Program-made: the position numbers and the translations under genes
Notes under the pieces: model-generated
What the model was told of the DNA's origin: nothing
Databases searched by the model: none
Seen by the model: the letters and a program-made list of their open reading frames with translations, nothing else
Shown: positions 44,129-54,552 of the stretch, one piece after another
Layout of the letters: the number at the start of each line of letters is the position of its first letter
Position numbering within the stretch: position 1 is the stretch's first letter
NCBI GenBank assembly: GCA_032717465.1
Contig: CM064658.1
Span: 7,918,895-7,982,894, forward strand
Length of the DNA: 64,000 bases
Origin: Coenobita brevimanus
Lineage: Eukaryota; Arthropoda; Malacostraca; Decapoda; Coenobitidae
Reading direction: 5' to 3'

Positions 44129-44375
44129 AACACAACCTGGCCGCAGAGTAGTAGTTTTTCATTCATTCATTGCCAGACGCCATGCATCCCAGACGGGGTG
44201 GCCAAGGGCTTAGAGTTAATTGTTTTACAGGGAGGGGCACTAATCCTCCACCAACCCCACTTGACACGTAGGGATGCCAACAACATCTGGTGTTCCCAGG
44301 CGGTCACCTATCCAAGTACTAACCAGACCCAACGTTGCTTAGTAGTACCACCCCATAATGCGGCCAGGTTGTGTT
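44129..44375. promoter_or_regulatory. 17-bp perfect inverted repeat in LINE-B 5' UTR, split by a SINE
   Basis: AACACAACCTGGCCGCA (44129-44145) and TGCGGCCAGGTTGTGTT (44359-44375) are exact inverse complements. Removing the SINE (44154-44340) and one AGTAGTA copy leaves arms separated by about 19 bases, a stable hairpin in the LINE RNA. Confidence 0.7.
44154..44340 (-). mobile_element. 5S-SINE, truncated at the A box, in LINE-B 5' UTR
   Basis: On the minus strand it begins AAGCAACGTTGGGTCTGGTT (the 5S A box). It continues through the 5S C box, the standard body and GGCCACCCCGTCTGGGATGC, then ends GCGTCTGGCAATGAATGAAT. AGTAGTA is duplicated at 44147-44153 and 44341-44347. It has the same orientation as LINE-B. 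Confidence 0.88.
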
Positions 44376-44400
44376 CCCCCCGCCACAGGGGTAAATATTC

Positions 44401-44944
44401 ACTCATCTACTTGGATGGTTGTGGTATATTATAAACATACATTAATGTTATAAGTTGCAATGAACAGTATTTCTGTGTAAGATTTTAGCTCATATTTTTC
44501 TGCTTACTTGGCAAAGTTGGCAGACAAGGAATGGTGGACCAAATATGGAAACATGATATTATCCTATCCAGGTAACTTCTAGTTCCTTGGACTATGTGCA
44601 TTGGCTTTTCCAGCAAGGTTTGTGAGTACTGGGTGTTGAAAATTACAAGATGCCTCTGATGTTTGAAGTTATATATATATTTTTTTTCTCAAAACTAACT
44701 GGAACTATTTTACAAGCAGTGTTGAAAATAATGTATGACTAGACTCTCTGTGCTGCTCATTGATTCACTGGAAAAGGAAGAGTGCCCCACTGTATTTGAT
44801 GTACAATTCCTTAATTGCTATGAGCAAGGAATTTTTTGTTATACTCTGTTGCCCATAAGACACCCCCAAATTAATGATGTTAACCAGATGTTTTAGCAAA
44901 TGTAAGGTACATTATTATTTAGATGTTAGTTGTACATTTTACAG
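44401..44944. other. AT-rich stretch upstream of the host exons
   Basis: No gene is recognised. It may be an intron of the following gene and ends in acceptor-like TACATTTTACAG. Confidence 0.4.
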
Positions 44945-45180
44945 AATTAGTAGAATATCATTTCCATATCTGCCATATAGGCTAGGTCTGAATTACTCCA
45001 GAGTTCATGGACAGTGCAGTCTAAATGAACCTTACACTTTGGTTCCAGACACCTATGAACAGGCTCTTTGCCATGCCAAACATGCAGAGGACATTTCCAA
45101 CATTGAGTTGGATGACAACATTCCACAAAGAAAGAGGAAGAAACCCCAGAAGTATCAGCAGGAGGACTGCAGTGGTGATG
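44945..45180 (+). CDS. Exon of DUF4806-like uncharacterised host gene
   Basis: Two acceptors are possible in the same frame (after 44944 TTTTACAG or after 44980 CATATAG). The donor is GATG|GTTAGT at 45181. It encodes NYSRVHGQCSLNEPYTLVPD, TYEQALCHAKHAEDISNIEL, DDNIPQRKRKKPQKYQQEDC, SGDG. The pattern 'tYeeA...AkkAEdiSdle.d...rkRkkpkry' is characteristic of a widespread uncharacterised arthropod family (DUF4806-type proteins) whose N-terminal WPPY-type domain precedes it. That domain would lie upstream, perhaps left of LINE-B. The exon ends in phase 1. Confidence 0.5.
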
Positions 45181-46133
45181 GTTAGTATAAATAAAGTGGT
45201 TAGTATTACACCAGCCGAAATAATATGCATACACTCAAGGACTATGCTTACGGCACTTACAGAGCTTGTATACATGTAATGAATGATAGAGCTGTTAGGT
45301 TAGGTTAATACTGCTACAATTCAGTTTAAACCATTAGCTAAATTTTTAGAAGTAACCAGCGTTTTCGTTTATTATTATTTTTATGGTTTCCAATGCAAAA
45401 TACCGTGTTTTAATTAGTTTTGACCTTCATTTTTTGGGGAAAATCCCTCTTTTGTAATTTTGAGTAAAATTTCCAAAAGTGGGTTTATCCCCCCAAATCA
45501 AGATCAAAATTAATTGAAAACACACTAATCTGCATTAAACTAACCCAAACTAACCTAACCTAACCTAACCTAGGGCCTGACATAGACCGAGTCCAAATGC
45601 CTGCACCAGCCAACATGGCACGACATTCATCCGCTACTGAGAGATAACCTAACCTAAGCCACTACATGACGACCCCTACAAAATTAGCTCCCCCAACTCA
45701 AACTGGGCTTAAAAGGTAAGTCTTGGTTAGAATAGTTCAGGGACGTAATATAATGAAAATTGGTAACGTTGGTTTCTTCTAAAGTTATACCAACCATTAG
45801 ACTTTAGTGGCTATGTTTGGTGGTATGGTGAGGTTAGAAATAATTTGGTTATGTTGGGTTAGATTATGGCTGCCATAACAGTAGTTCGTGAGTTTAGCTT
45901 ACGGCTGCCATAATCCTAGTTTGTGAGTGTATACTTATGGCTGCCATAATGCTAACTGTGGCCTAGTATAAATTATGTTGATTGGTGCTACGTCCATATT
46001 GTATTGCCCAGTTGTCAAAGTGCTGCTCTCATATTTTAGACACCTGTCTTTAGTCAGACATATAAATTGTGAAACATATTAAATGCATGATTGGTTATAC
46101 AGTTTAATTATTCAGCTTTGATACTTGCTTCAG
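45181..46133 (+). other. Intron with a telomere-type (CCTAA)n tract
   Basis: Between donor GTTAGT and acceptor TACTTGCTTCAG. It contains CTAACCTAACCTAACCTAAC at 45550-45573 and shorter CCTAAC / TTAGG pieces nearby. ATGGCTGCCATAA occurs repeatedly at 45865-45950. No further gene. Confidence 0.6.
45551..45573. repeat. Interstitial telomere-type (TTAGG)n
   Basis: About four and a half CCTAA units on the plus strand. TTAGG is the usual arthropod telomere repeat. A short internal tract is common and does not show a chromosome end. Confidence 0.7.
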
Positions 46134-46277
46134 ATGAAGACAAAAAATGCAGAAGAGTAGAACGTCCAGCAAACTCATCATCCAAGCCAGGAAGACATGG
46201 TTTTTCTGGTTATAAGAAGCCTGTGTCTATTAACCTTCCATGTCTACATAATTTCAACACTGCAATCCACACAAATG
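46134..46277 (+). CDS. Cassette exon 2 of the DUF4806-like gene
   Basis: Acceptor TTGCTTCAG|ATGAAG, donor AATG|GTAGGT. It is exactly 144 bases, phase 1 to phase 1, so inclusion or skipping keeps the frame. It encodes DEDKKCRRVERPANSSSKPG, RHGFSGYKKPVSINLPCLHN, FNTAIHTN. The basic, polar text has no recognised domain; it looks like the linker that separates N-terminal and C-terminal domains in this family. Confidence 0.5.
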
Positions 46278-46502
46278 GTAGGTGATTCATAAATCATTAA
46301 TTTTTACTTCTCTCTGGAAGAGAAAGCAAAGTATATATCTCATGATTTAACTACTGGTCCACCAACATAAATGTAATAAATAGTATTGTTCACTTTTAAA
46401 AGTTTTTCGAGTGTGACACTGAACTTGCTGAGGAACATGACTTCTGCACTACTAATAAGATGCAAACATTTTCAGCATTTTGTTTATAAATTTTCTCTTC
46501 AG

Positions 46503-46522
46503 ATGAAGATGAAGTTGGTTGA
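46503..46522 (+). CDS. Possible alternative terminal exon (very short)
   Basis: Acceptor AAATTTTCTCTTCAG|ATGAAG at 46502. In phase 1 it reads DEDEVG and then TGA at 46520-46522. It starts with the same bases as the exon at 46134 (ATGAAGA), so it may be a duplicated acceptor region or an alternative end. Only the acceptor and phase support it. Confidence 0.25.
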
Positions 46523-47011
46523 ATACAGGACCAACTTGTCCTCTGCCACACCATCCAGGTCTTGGCCTCAGGTGTCAGGTTTATGCCTTCAACTAAGGGT
46601 ATGTCATAACAGCAGTTACCGTACCATAACAACTACCTAATGTAAGTCCTGGGAAAAGTCAAGGATTTTCTTAAAAGTGTATCCCTGTTTAGGCTATTAT
46701 TCCCAAGTCGTTACAGGAATCTAATAAGTCCACACTGAAGACATTTCTTATAGCACTGTTTGTGGCAGAAGTGCCTTATGATGTCCCTATTTATTAAATA
46801 AATGCACGATTGAGAAGCCATAATGTTGCTGGAAAGAGTTCTGAATTTTGGAATATTTTAGTTGACTGTTACATTAGCCTGACCAGATTACCAAACCCTT
46901 ACAGCAGAGGAAAACTCCTTGCACGCTTTTTGTGTTGGCAAGTCAGTATAGAGTTAGGTTCTTTGTTTTTCGAAGTCCATTTATTTTTTTTATCATTTGC
47001 TTTTCTCACAG

Positions 47012-47194
47012 AAGAGACAGACCTGACTGACAGGCCCTGTTCATCCACACCAGTTCATACAAAGATAGATGTGCCTAGGGAGTTCCGTGGAATGAGCTCA
47101 CAACCATCCACAATTGTCAGTCCAAGCCAAATTTCACCTGTACTGCCAAGTTTCCTGAGGGAAAGGGCAGGCAGAACCTATGCTAATAATGATG
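47012..47194 (+). CDS. Cassette exon 3 of the DUF4806-like gene
   Basis: Acceptor GCTTTTCTCACAG|AAGAG, donor GATG|GTAAGC. It is 183 bases, phase 1 to phase 1. It encodes EETDLTDRPCSSTPVHTKID, VPREFRGMSSQPSTIVSPSQ, ISPVLPSFLRERAGRTYANN, D. The Ser/Pro-rich linker character is consistent with the preceding exon. Strong splice sites and matching phases argue for a real gene. Confidence 0.52.
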
Positions 47195-47501
47195 GTAAGC
47201 CACAAAGGTCCAACCAGTAACTAAGGATGTATGTATATTTATCGAAGGGTTATATTGGAGGAGGGAAACTTTACTTTTGAACAACGAAGTCTTCAGTTGA
47301 GAAATGTATCATATGTAATTTTCATTGCCAGCTTTCTTTTCAGCCAAGCTTTATAAATTTAAAATTAAAGCAACCCAGTTCTTCAAAATATACAAGTGTT
47401 TCCAATTAGATAAACCCAGGAACTATGAGAAACTAAGCATACCGTATTTAATATTTAATTTGTCATGCTTTGCAATTTTGACATTTTTTATTTTTTCTCA
47501 G

Positions 47502-47515
47502 AAGACAGAATGGGT
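47502..47515 (+). CDS. Start of a further exon, interrupted by LINE-A
   Basis: A strong acceptor (ATTTTTTATTTTTTCTCAG) ends at 47501. Phase 1 continues ED-RMG, beginning with an acidic pair like the other exons of this gene. LINE-A begins at 47516, right after the AATGGGT duplicated at 49791. Across the pre-insertion site the frame would stay open about 16 codons to TAG. Short, so uncertain. Confidence 0.25.
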
Positions 47516-49790
47516 GCAAGAGCTTATAGAGGTTGGGGGAGTGGACGGTGGTGGACAGAATCAAGATCCAAGTAAGATGGAGAAATAGAAGAGGTGAAGG
47601 ACGGGAGGAAGGAGTAGTTGCAAGGAGAGTGGAAAGGTTACAAGATGATGAGAAAAAGGCAGAATATAAGAGAGAAGTGGAGGAACGATTGGATAAATAT
47701 GAATTGGAGCAGATGGGGGACGTGGAAGGTGTGTACAGGATATTCACAGAAGAAATATGTGCAGCATGTGATGTGTGTGGGGTGAAGAGAAGATGGAGGG
47801 GGGTGCAAGGAACAGCGTGGTGGAATGAAGAGGTGAGACAGGCTGTGGCACAAAAGAAGACAGCATACAATGAATGGATGAGAAATAGGGGCGTGGAAGA
47901 TGTTGAGAGGTGGAAGAGGGAGTTATATGTTGAAAGGGAGGGAGAGTTGAAAAGAATAGTAAGAGAGAGTAAGAAGAGAGTGGATGAGGAATTTGAAAGG
48001 AATTTGAGTGTAAAGTGGAGGGACTCGAAGAAAATGTTCTGGAAAGAGGTGAAGAGAGTAAGACAGGGTGGCAGTGAAGTTAGTACGGGAGTGAAAGATA
48101 AAAATGGTGGATTACTAGTTGAGAAGGGAGAAAAAGTTTGTAGGTGAAGAGAACACTTTAAGGAATCGTTGAACATAGAAGATGGAAGTAATGTGCATAT
48201 AAGTGGCTGGGGAATGGCTGGGAGAAGGAGGGAGGTGAGAAGACAGGAAGAAATCAGTAGGATAGAAGTTGTGGAAGCAATGAAGATAGTCAGATTGGGG
48301 ACAGCCCCAGGAATTGATGGAGTGTGTGGTGAAATGCTGAAACATGGGGGAGAGATAGTAGTAGAATGGATGTGGAAGATGTGCAGATAGGCTTTGGAGG
48401 AAGGTAAAGTCCTGGAGGATTGGAAGTCTCCCCTGTACAAAGGAATAGGAGAAAAGAAGTGTGTGGTAATCATAGGGGCATTTGTCTTCTTAGTGTAATA
48501 GGAAAAGGATATGCTAGGATACTTATTGACAGAGTTAGGGAAATAACAGAGGAAGTAAGTGGAGAAGAACAGGGAGGTTCTAGGAAGGGAAGAGGTTGTG
48601 TAGATATTCTTAGGTCTTTAGTGGAAAAGTTTCTAGAGAAGGGAAAGAAGTTGTATATGGTCTTCATGGATTTGGAGAAAGGATATGACAGGGTGGATAG
48701 ACAAGGATTATGGAAAGTATTAAGAATATATGGAGTAAATGGGAAGTTGTTGAATGCCGTGAAGAGTATATATGAGGGTGGTAAGGCTGCAGTGCATGTG
48801 GACAGTGAACTGAGTGAATTTCTCTATCTAAATGTTGGATTGAAACAGGGATGTGTCATGGTTGTTCAATCTGTATATGGATGGGGTTATAAAAAGGATA
48901 CGAGGTAGGGCAGTTGATATTGGGGCAGCCCTAGTGAGAGAATGCAGTGTGTGGAAACTCCCTGTACTGTTGTTTGCAGATGATACTGTGTTGTTAAGTG
49001 AAGACAAAGGGGATCTGCAAGGCTTGGTGAATGAGTTTGGGAGAGTGTGTAAGAAACAAAATATAAAGGTGAATGTAAGACAAAGTAAAGTTATGGTCCT
49101 CGGGAAAAATGATGTCAGTGAATGTACAGTGAGGTTGAATGAGAAGGAAAAGGAAAATATAAGTGCAGTAAAGTACTTGGGTAGTATGATGTGTAAGGAT
49201 GGAAGTTTAGAGGGTGAAGTGCTTGAAAGAGTACAGCAAGGAAGGAAGGAAGGTTGCTGGTTCTTTGAAAGCAGTGATATGAAACAGGGAAGTGAGCATG
49301 GAAGTGAAAAAGTTACTGCCTGACAGTATTGTAATACCAACTCTAACGTATAGAAGTGAAGCTTGGACCTTGTTGGAGGGACACAAGTCAAGAGTGAGAG
49401 CAATGGAAGTGAGTTATTTGAGAGGAGCATGTGGAGTCACATGGTGAGACCGACTGACAAATGAGGGAATAAATGAGCATTTTGGTGTTGTAGATGTGAT
49501 AGAAAGCATTAGGACAAATACAATGAGGTGTTTTGGGTATGTGATGAGGATGGAGAATGAGATGTAGTGTGAGAGACTGATGAGGAGAGTGTATGTGAGT
49601 GAGGTGGAGGGGGGAGAGGGAGGGGGAGGCCAAGGATGAGATGGAGGGATGGAGTGGAGAGGTATCTGAGAGAGTGGGATGTGAGCTGGGAGCAGGGCAG
49701 TGGAATGGCAGGGGACTGGGCAACATGGAGGCGATTTGTTTGTGGCCACCCATTATGGGATTAAGGTGTATGGCAACAGATAGATAGATA
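47516..49790 (+). pseudogene. LINE-A copy with stops and frameshifts
   Basis: Plus-strand LINE starting in the endonuclease-RT linker (RAYRG, then KTAYNEWMRNRGVEDVERWK), truncated 5'. RT pieces: FMDLEKGYDRVDRQGLWKVL, GLKQGCVM and LLFADDTVLLSEDKGDLQGL (FADD at 48972-48983). Tail: GGCCACCCATTATGGGATTA then (GATA)n. Damage includes TGG to TGA before REHFKE (48145-48147), frameshifts near 48440 and 48860, and several later stops. A 7-bp duplication AATGGGT (47509-47515 and 49791-49797) brackets it. Confidence 0.88.
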
Positions 49791-49797
49791 AATGGGT

Positions 49798-50917
49798 AAT
49801 GGGTCAGGGGCCTTAATATTCCCTGTTGTCTAGGTCCCAAGATGTCTCCTAGGCCCTCACTTCATGCATCACACCATCACAACACAGCTCTTCGACATAA
49901 CCTCAACGAAAGGTATCCTGGAGTGCCAGACTAGTCCTGTCCAGATTAGCCTGGTCTCATTACCAACAACTGTAAGAGAGGTTAATGACACCTCACTGTT
50001 GACAGATCCCAGCTGATGCGAGTGATATGGCGCTGAGGATGATGCGGGAGATTGTGGGCATCAAACAACACTAAATGACTCGCAGCTTCATGTAAGATTG
50101 TGCTGAGAGGGAAATTATATACTGGTAGTGAGAATATATTTAGCTATAGCATTTAGTGGCAGTATGCTGTACTGATGCCAAATATAGGAAATTCATCTCA
50201 TATAGATATTGTTTGAACCTTTTGACTGTCAACACTTCTGTCAGTATTATATGCTTGAGTATGTCCATAAAATGATATTCTGCATATTTATTAACCCCCT
50301 TGCGCACTGAAGTTTCCTGTAAGTTTGTGGGACGTGATCAGAGAAAATGCCACGAGGGCAACCTGGACCCATGCACAAAGGTAAACATTCCCATGAATTT
50401 TATATTCCCCCAGAAATTGGTTATATTGGTATAAATTGTGTACCATCATCTTCGCTGATGTTTTTACTGTACCTCTATGATCCCTCAAAGATTGATGCAC
50501 TTCATGCTAAAACTTAATTTTTGGTGAATATTTTTGTCCCAAATTGCCTAATTGGTATCCCTTCAGACCAACACTGATAATGAGTCAAAGGGCGTCGTCT
50601 GTTGCTCTTCAGCCAAACACCATTTTGACTCATTCTGCATCATCGTGCATGTGGGGGTTAGGCTTTTGACTGGTAGGATTGGTGTTGTTGTTGAGGCCCC
50701 AGTATCATCTGAATGTGAACAGTGGACTGCAGGCTGAAGATGCCCTCCTGCAGTTCACCATCCTGCTTTTTGTGCACTGGGAGAGTAGAGGGATGTTTGT
50801 TTCATTATATTGGTGACAGTGTACAGGTGCATCCCTGACCACTGGTTGGGTCAGGTGGGTATTCTGTTTGCATGCTTTGTCTGTCTTTTTGTATTTTGAG
50901 TGAACATCTGTGATGTA
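49798..50917. other. Non-coding stretch with one small unassigned frame
   Basis: A plus-strand frame at 50350-50523 begins MPRGQPGPMHKGKHSHEF (57 codons), with a donor-like AAAG|GTAAAC after codon 11. No domain is recognised, and it may be chance or a first exon. Nothing else is supported. Confidence 0.3.
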
Positions 50918-51825
50918 CACTCAACTCCCTGCTATTGCGCGTTCAGCTATCACGTTTATCTGCTATCACGCACACATCAAATGCACAACCATACATGCTG
51001 TCATGCACCCCAAGACCACTATCACGCATCGAGTTTGGAGACAGGCTAAGAAAACTTAATCACACGGCACTTCATATGAGGTTTGCCGAGGATACCTACC
51101 ACGGGCATTTGGAATGCATCTGAACGGATTCCTGCCGCGGATACGACGGGCAAAACAAAACATTGTGAACAAAACCCATTTGAATCGAAAGAATATATCG
51201 TACTACAGCATTGAAATTTAGCCTAACACTGAATATTTATTAATACTGCATTTTAGAATATATATCAATCGTTTTGAAACCCTTATAAAGAGTTAATATT
51301 TCCTATGCCGAGAAAACTGTGATGTCGATAAAGTAATCATGTGTTTACAACTGAGACGGGGCTCTGGCAACAGAGGAACATGTGTGATACTGTGAGCGTT
51401 TGGTTCCACTTAAATCTTCCTCAGCCATTCCTGATACGATGTACTGTGTGATACCCCCTTTAGCTGTGGACCTTAAGAAATCAGAAATCAGGGAGACAGC
51501 TAAAGAGATCTGGCGGCAATTAAGCCACTCCCAAGCCTTGGAACCCATCAGACCACCCAAGCCTTAATCCTTATAAAAGTTTGATGGCCTTTTATGTTGT
51601 TTATTTATTCATTATACTGTTATTATTAATATAATAATGCTTATGTCATGTTGGAGGAGAGATTGGGAGGAAATTGCAGGCATAAAATGGTTAAAAGTTA
51701 GAAAAATGGGCCACTGAAAAACCAATTAGAAAGTTTCCCATTGATTGTTCAGTTCAGGTATCGCGTATTCAGCTATCACGCGCGTTTGCTGTGACCAGTT
51801 AGGCGCAATAGCAGGGGGTTGAGTG
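50918..51825. mobile_element. TA-flanked DNA element, pogo/Tigger type, non-autonomous
   Basis: The left end CACTCAACTCCCTGCTATTG + CGC and right end GCGCAATAGCAGGGGGTTGA + GTG are inverse complements over 23 bases with one mismatch. TA lies outside each (50916-50917, 51826-51827). Subterminal copies of AGCTATCACG and CTATCACGC occur near both ends. No transposase domain is readable in the 908 bp, so it is a MITE-like or decayed member. Confidence 0.82.
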
Positions 51826-51827
51826 TA

Positions 51828-52554
51828 TTGGAATTTCTCTCTCTCTCTCTCTTTCTCTCTATCAAAAAAGGCAGTATAGGGAGATAGAGACTAAATGTAT
51901 CTTTAAACTTCTTGTGTCAGGAAAGTTTATCTTGCATGAAAAATTGATCCCATTTATACTTTTATCCTATTGGTTTTTATTTTTATTGGTTTTATTTCTG
52001 TGATGTAATTCATGAAATGCACAAGTTATGATACAGGTATACACTAACTATACTCTTTTCATCTTAACTTGGCCGAAATTATCATCCCTTTGCACATTAT
52101 TTCACATACCTCAATGCAGCCAAATGGCAGAGGACAGAGTGATGTGGAGGCTGTTTGTCTGTGGCCACCCTTTAAAGGATTAAGGCATCTGGGAAATGAT
52201 AGATAAATGTATGAGCTACATGTCCATAGAGCTACACCCTCTCAGCCATTGACCGCAGGTAGGCAACTGCTTCTGTGGAGCCATTCTGCAGATACAGCAC
52301 AGTACGGCACTTAATACTGTGTGGAGATCCAGTATCCCCTTGGGGTAGACAACACCTCACCAGGGTCAGACCTGCGTCCTTTCCCATGGTGAGGTACAGG
52401 GAAATATGAGGTGGTCTGTCTTCTGGGTAAATTCCACAGGTGCTTCACACCACCCAAGGTACATAGCGTCACTGTGTGTTGGCTTCTCGTCAGTGTTATA
52501 TTTTGAATGATCACTAATTTATAATATGGATTGGTTGTACTTTGTTTCCTTCAG
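51828..52554. other. Stretch with (TC)n and a LINE-A tail scrap
   Basis: A (TC)n run lies at about 51837-51860. At 52125-52207 is a plus-strand LINE-A 3' end only (GATGTGGAGGCTGTTTGTCT, GTGGCCACCC, AAGGCATCTGGGAAATGATAGATA). Otherwise no gene. Confidence 0.55.
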
Positions 52555-52629
52555 TCTCGTGACTCTGATGATGGAAGCAGGAAGTATCTGACAAATCTTC
52601 CTGCTAAAGATTTTGATGTAGATCAATGA
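52555..52629 (+). CDS. Candidate terminal exon, unassigned
   Basis: Acceptor TTTGTTTCCTTCAG|TCTCG. In phase 0 it encodes SRDSDDGSRKYLTNLPAKDF, DVDQ and stops at TGA (52627-52629). The acidic/Ser text looks coding, but phase 0 does not match the phase-1 exons of the gene at 45-47 kb, so it may belong to another transcript or be chance. Confidence 0.25.
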   Translation, partial: SRDSDDGSRKYLTNLPAKDFDVDQ

Positions 52630-53139
52630 ACAATAATCTCAGTAACCAAGTAGATGTTTCAGGATCTCAGGATTCATCCTCTTGACACAGAAGTCTCATT
52701 ATGACAATAGATGTTTGAGGATCTCATTATTTAGTTTTTACCATGATAAAAAAACTGAAGGTGAATTTGTCTATATATACTTTATCTCAAATGTGGGCAT
52801 TGGAGATAATTTTGAGGTTAAGCTGGTTTGTTTTCATCTGACAGAACTGAGTCATAAGAATACTAAGCCAGAGTTGTGTGAAATATGTTGAGCCTTAGTT
52901 GTGATATAGGAATGGGTCTCCTTGGTTACTAGACTAATTAATCCTTCAATCTGACAACAACTGGCTATCAGCTGAGCTTCAAAGAGGCTTCAGATCTTTG
53001 TCAGGTCAAAACAAATTGCTGCATAGAATACTCAGCCACATTTCACGTAACTTTTTTCACATTGTCTGGTGGTAGAGTTGGCAGGTCAAAGAGCTGTGGC
53101 TAATTTATACTACCTACTGTATCTACCTATCTGCCATTC
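52630..53139. other. AT-rich non-coding stretch
   Basis: No coding, repeat or splice signal was recognised beyond a repeated TGTTT(C/G)AGGATCTCA phrase around 52650-52725. Confidence 0.4.
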
Positions 53140-53400
53140 AGTCCATTTGTGCCCCATCAGGAGTGTAGGGGCCTGGGGCTAGACTGCTTAGTCCAGACAC
53201 TTAAGGTGCAGATGCTCAGTCTCACTCACCCAAGTGGCAGTATGTGAGCAGTAAACCTTAACCATCCCTTGGGTATAAACCCTTACATGCTGAGTCCTAC
53301 TGTAGTGCCTAAACCCACTAAACCATCAGATGTTGTTTAGTCATATGGTTACCACCTAGTGTAATAAATGATTTCCTGGGTTACAGGAAACTCTTTGGTT
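53140..53400 (-). mobile_element. tRNA-type SINE, diverged copy
   Basis: On the minus strand: GAAATCATTTATTACACTAG, GTGGTAACCATATGACTAAA, CAACATCTGATGGTTTAGTG, GGTTTATACCCAAGGGATGG, then TGAGTGAGACTGAGCATCTG. The block order is the same as in the copies at 54.1 and 57.0 kb, including the A-box-like TGGTTTAGTGGG and B-box-like GGTTTATACCC. Confidence 0.7.
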
Positions 53401-53744
53401 TCTCACTCTGTGCAGGGTCACCCAAAGGCAGCAGTGTATTAGGGGGCATATTTCACTCCAATCCTTAAATGTTCTGGAATTTAAAAGCTTAACCTCAGCC
53501 TCCTCCACTTCATAGGGGTAATAGCGGATTGGCTTGCTTGTTTTTATATGTATTATATAATGTTCATCACATGCCCACCTGAAGTAGAAGTGTGACAGAG
53601 TTGTAATATACTGTACTTGCTCTCTCATTGTCTGTGAGTTCATTTATAGTTCTACCATATTAAATGCAACCAAGGGATGTCAGTTGATAGTTTACCCTTG
53701 AATGTATTGTAGGTCAGTATCTTAGACTGGTGGTAGTAGTAGTA

Positions 53745-54012
53745 GTTGTACTGTAGTTGTTCCCTAGGCAGTCTGGCCGAACAGCCCCGAGTCCCTAAGG
53801 AAGGCCACAAAGCTCTCAAGGAGTGTATGTTGTGTTGTTGGCGCAGGTGATTGTGTGCTATGCAGGCTTCCATAAAGTGCTTAATAGCATGGGGTGCTCT
53901 GTTGCATCCTGGACAGGCATCAGCAATGGAGTCATCCAGCCTCTTCTGGTAACTCAAGAGGGCTGGATGATGCCTACATCTCATCTTGGCCAGGTGGACT
54001 CTCCCCATTAGG
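53745..54012 (-). pseudogene. LINE ORF2 C-terminal zinc region (Jockey/I type)
   Basis: A minus-strand frame encodes GRVHLAKMRCRHHPALLSYQ, KRLDDSIADACPGCNRAPHA, IKHFMEACIAHNHLRQQHNI, HSLRALW. The Cys-x2-Cys-x8-His-x4-Cys motif with the preceding HHPALLSY phrase is typical of the end of LINE ORF2 after an RNase H region. Only this fragment is present. Confidence 0.75.
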
Positions 54013-54089
54013 AAGATAGGATTAGGGCCTTGTTCTGTATGGTCTGTAGTGTTGTAGTGTGTTTTAGTGAGGGTAGAAGCCCAAGCAGG

Positions 54090-54552
54090 AGGCTAGTGGT
54101 TGGTGGGGGTGCTTATCATCTACTCACTTGATGTAGTGCTGCTCTTGGGTGCCTGTGCATTCCTCCCTTCCTTCCTTCTTTCCATCCTTCCACTTCTGTC
54201 TCTCTCTCCTTCATTCAGTCCTCTTCCTTCTTTCAACGGGTGACTCTACACTGAGTGACAAGCCAAATACTTTCCTGTATGCCAGGAAACCACTTACAAC
54301 GCTGTTGGTAACCATATAACCAAATAATGGTGCCTGGTGCTTTAGTGGGCAATTAAGGCGCTCCAGTCGGATTGAGCCAGTGCAGGTTTATATCCAGGGG
54401 GTGGCTGGGATATATTGGTCACATAATGCTACTCAGGGATGAGTGAGGCTGGCCACTCTCATCTTAAATGTCAGTACCAACTTGCTTAGCCCCAGGCTTC
54501 TGCACTCCTCATGGGGCAACACTGGATTAGATGATACATGAGTGAATGAATC
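54090..54552 (+). mobile_element. tRNA-type SINE, full-length copy
   Basis: Blocks in order: CATCTACTCACTTGATGTAG, a pyrimidine-rich middle, GGTGACTCTACACTGAGTGA, CCAGGAAACCACTTACAACG, GTAACCATATAACC, A-box-like TGGTGCTTTAGTGGGCAA, B-box-like GGTTTATATCC, CTCAGGGATGAGTGAGGCTG, CATGGGGCAACACTGGATTA and a GAATGAAT tail. The tRNA-like segment is internal rather than at the 5' end, unusual for a simple SINE. A target duplication is not clear. Confidence 0.72.

Larger units (their letters stand above)
40708..44400 (-). mobile_element. LINE-B, apparently near full length
   Basis: Minus-strand non-LTR element. From 5' to 3' it has: a 5' UTR (about 44400-43963) with a 17-bp inverted repeat, the motif CGTGTCGTAAAAGGCGACTA, and an inserted 5S-SINE; a 975-codon ORF; a 3' UTR (41034-40731); and a (GATA)n tail at about 40708-40730. 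No ORF1 is seen. The coding region has no internal stop or frameshift, which sets it apart from every other LINE in the window. Confidence 0.85.

Noticed and set aside
45551..45573. Chromosome end or telomere
   Set aside because: Only about four and a half units, inside an intron between phase-compatible exons.
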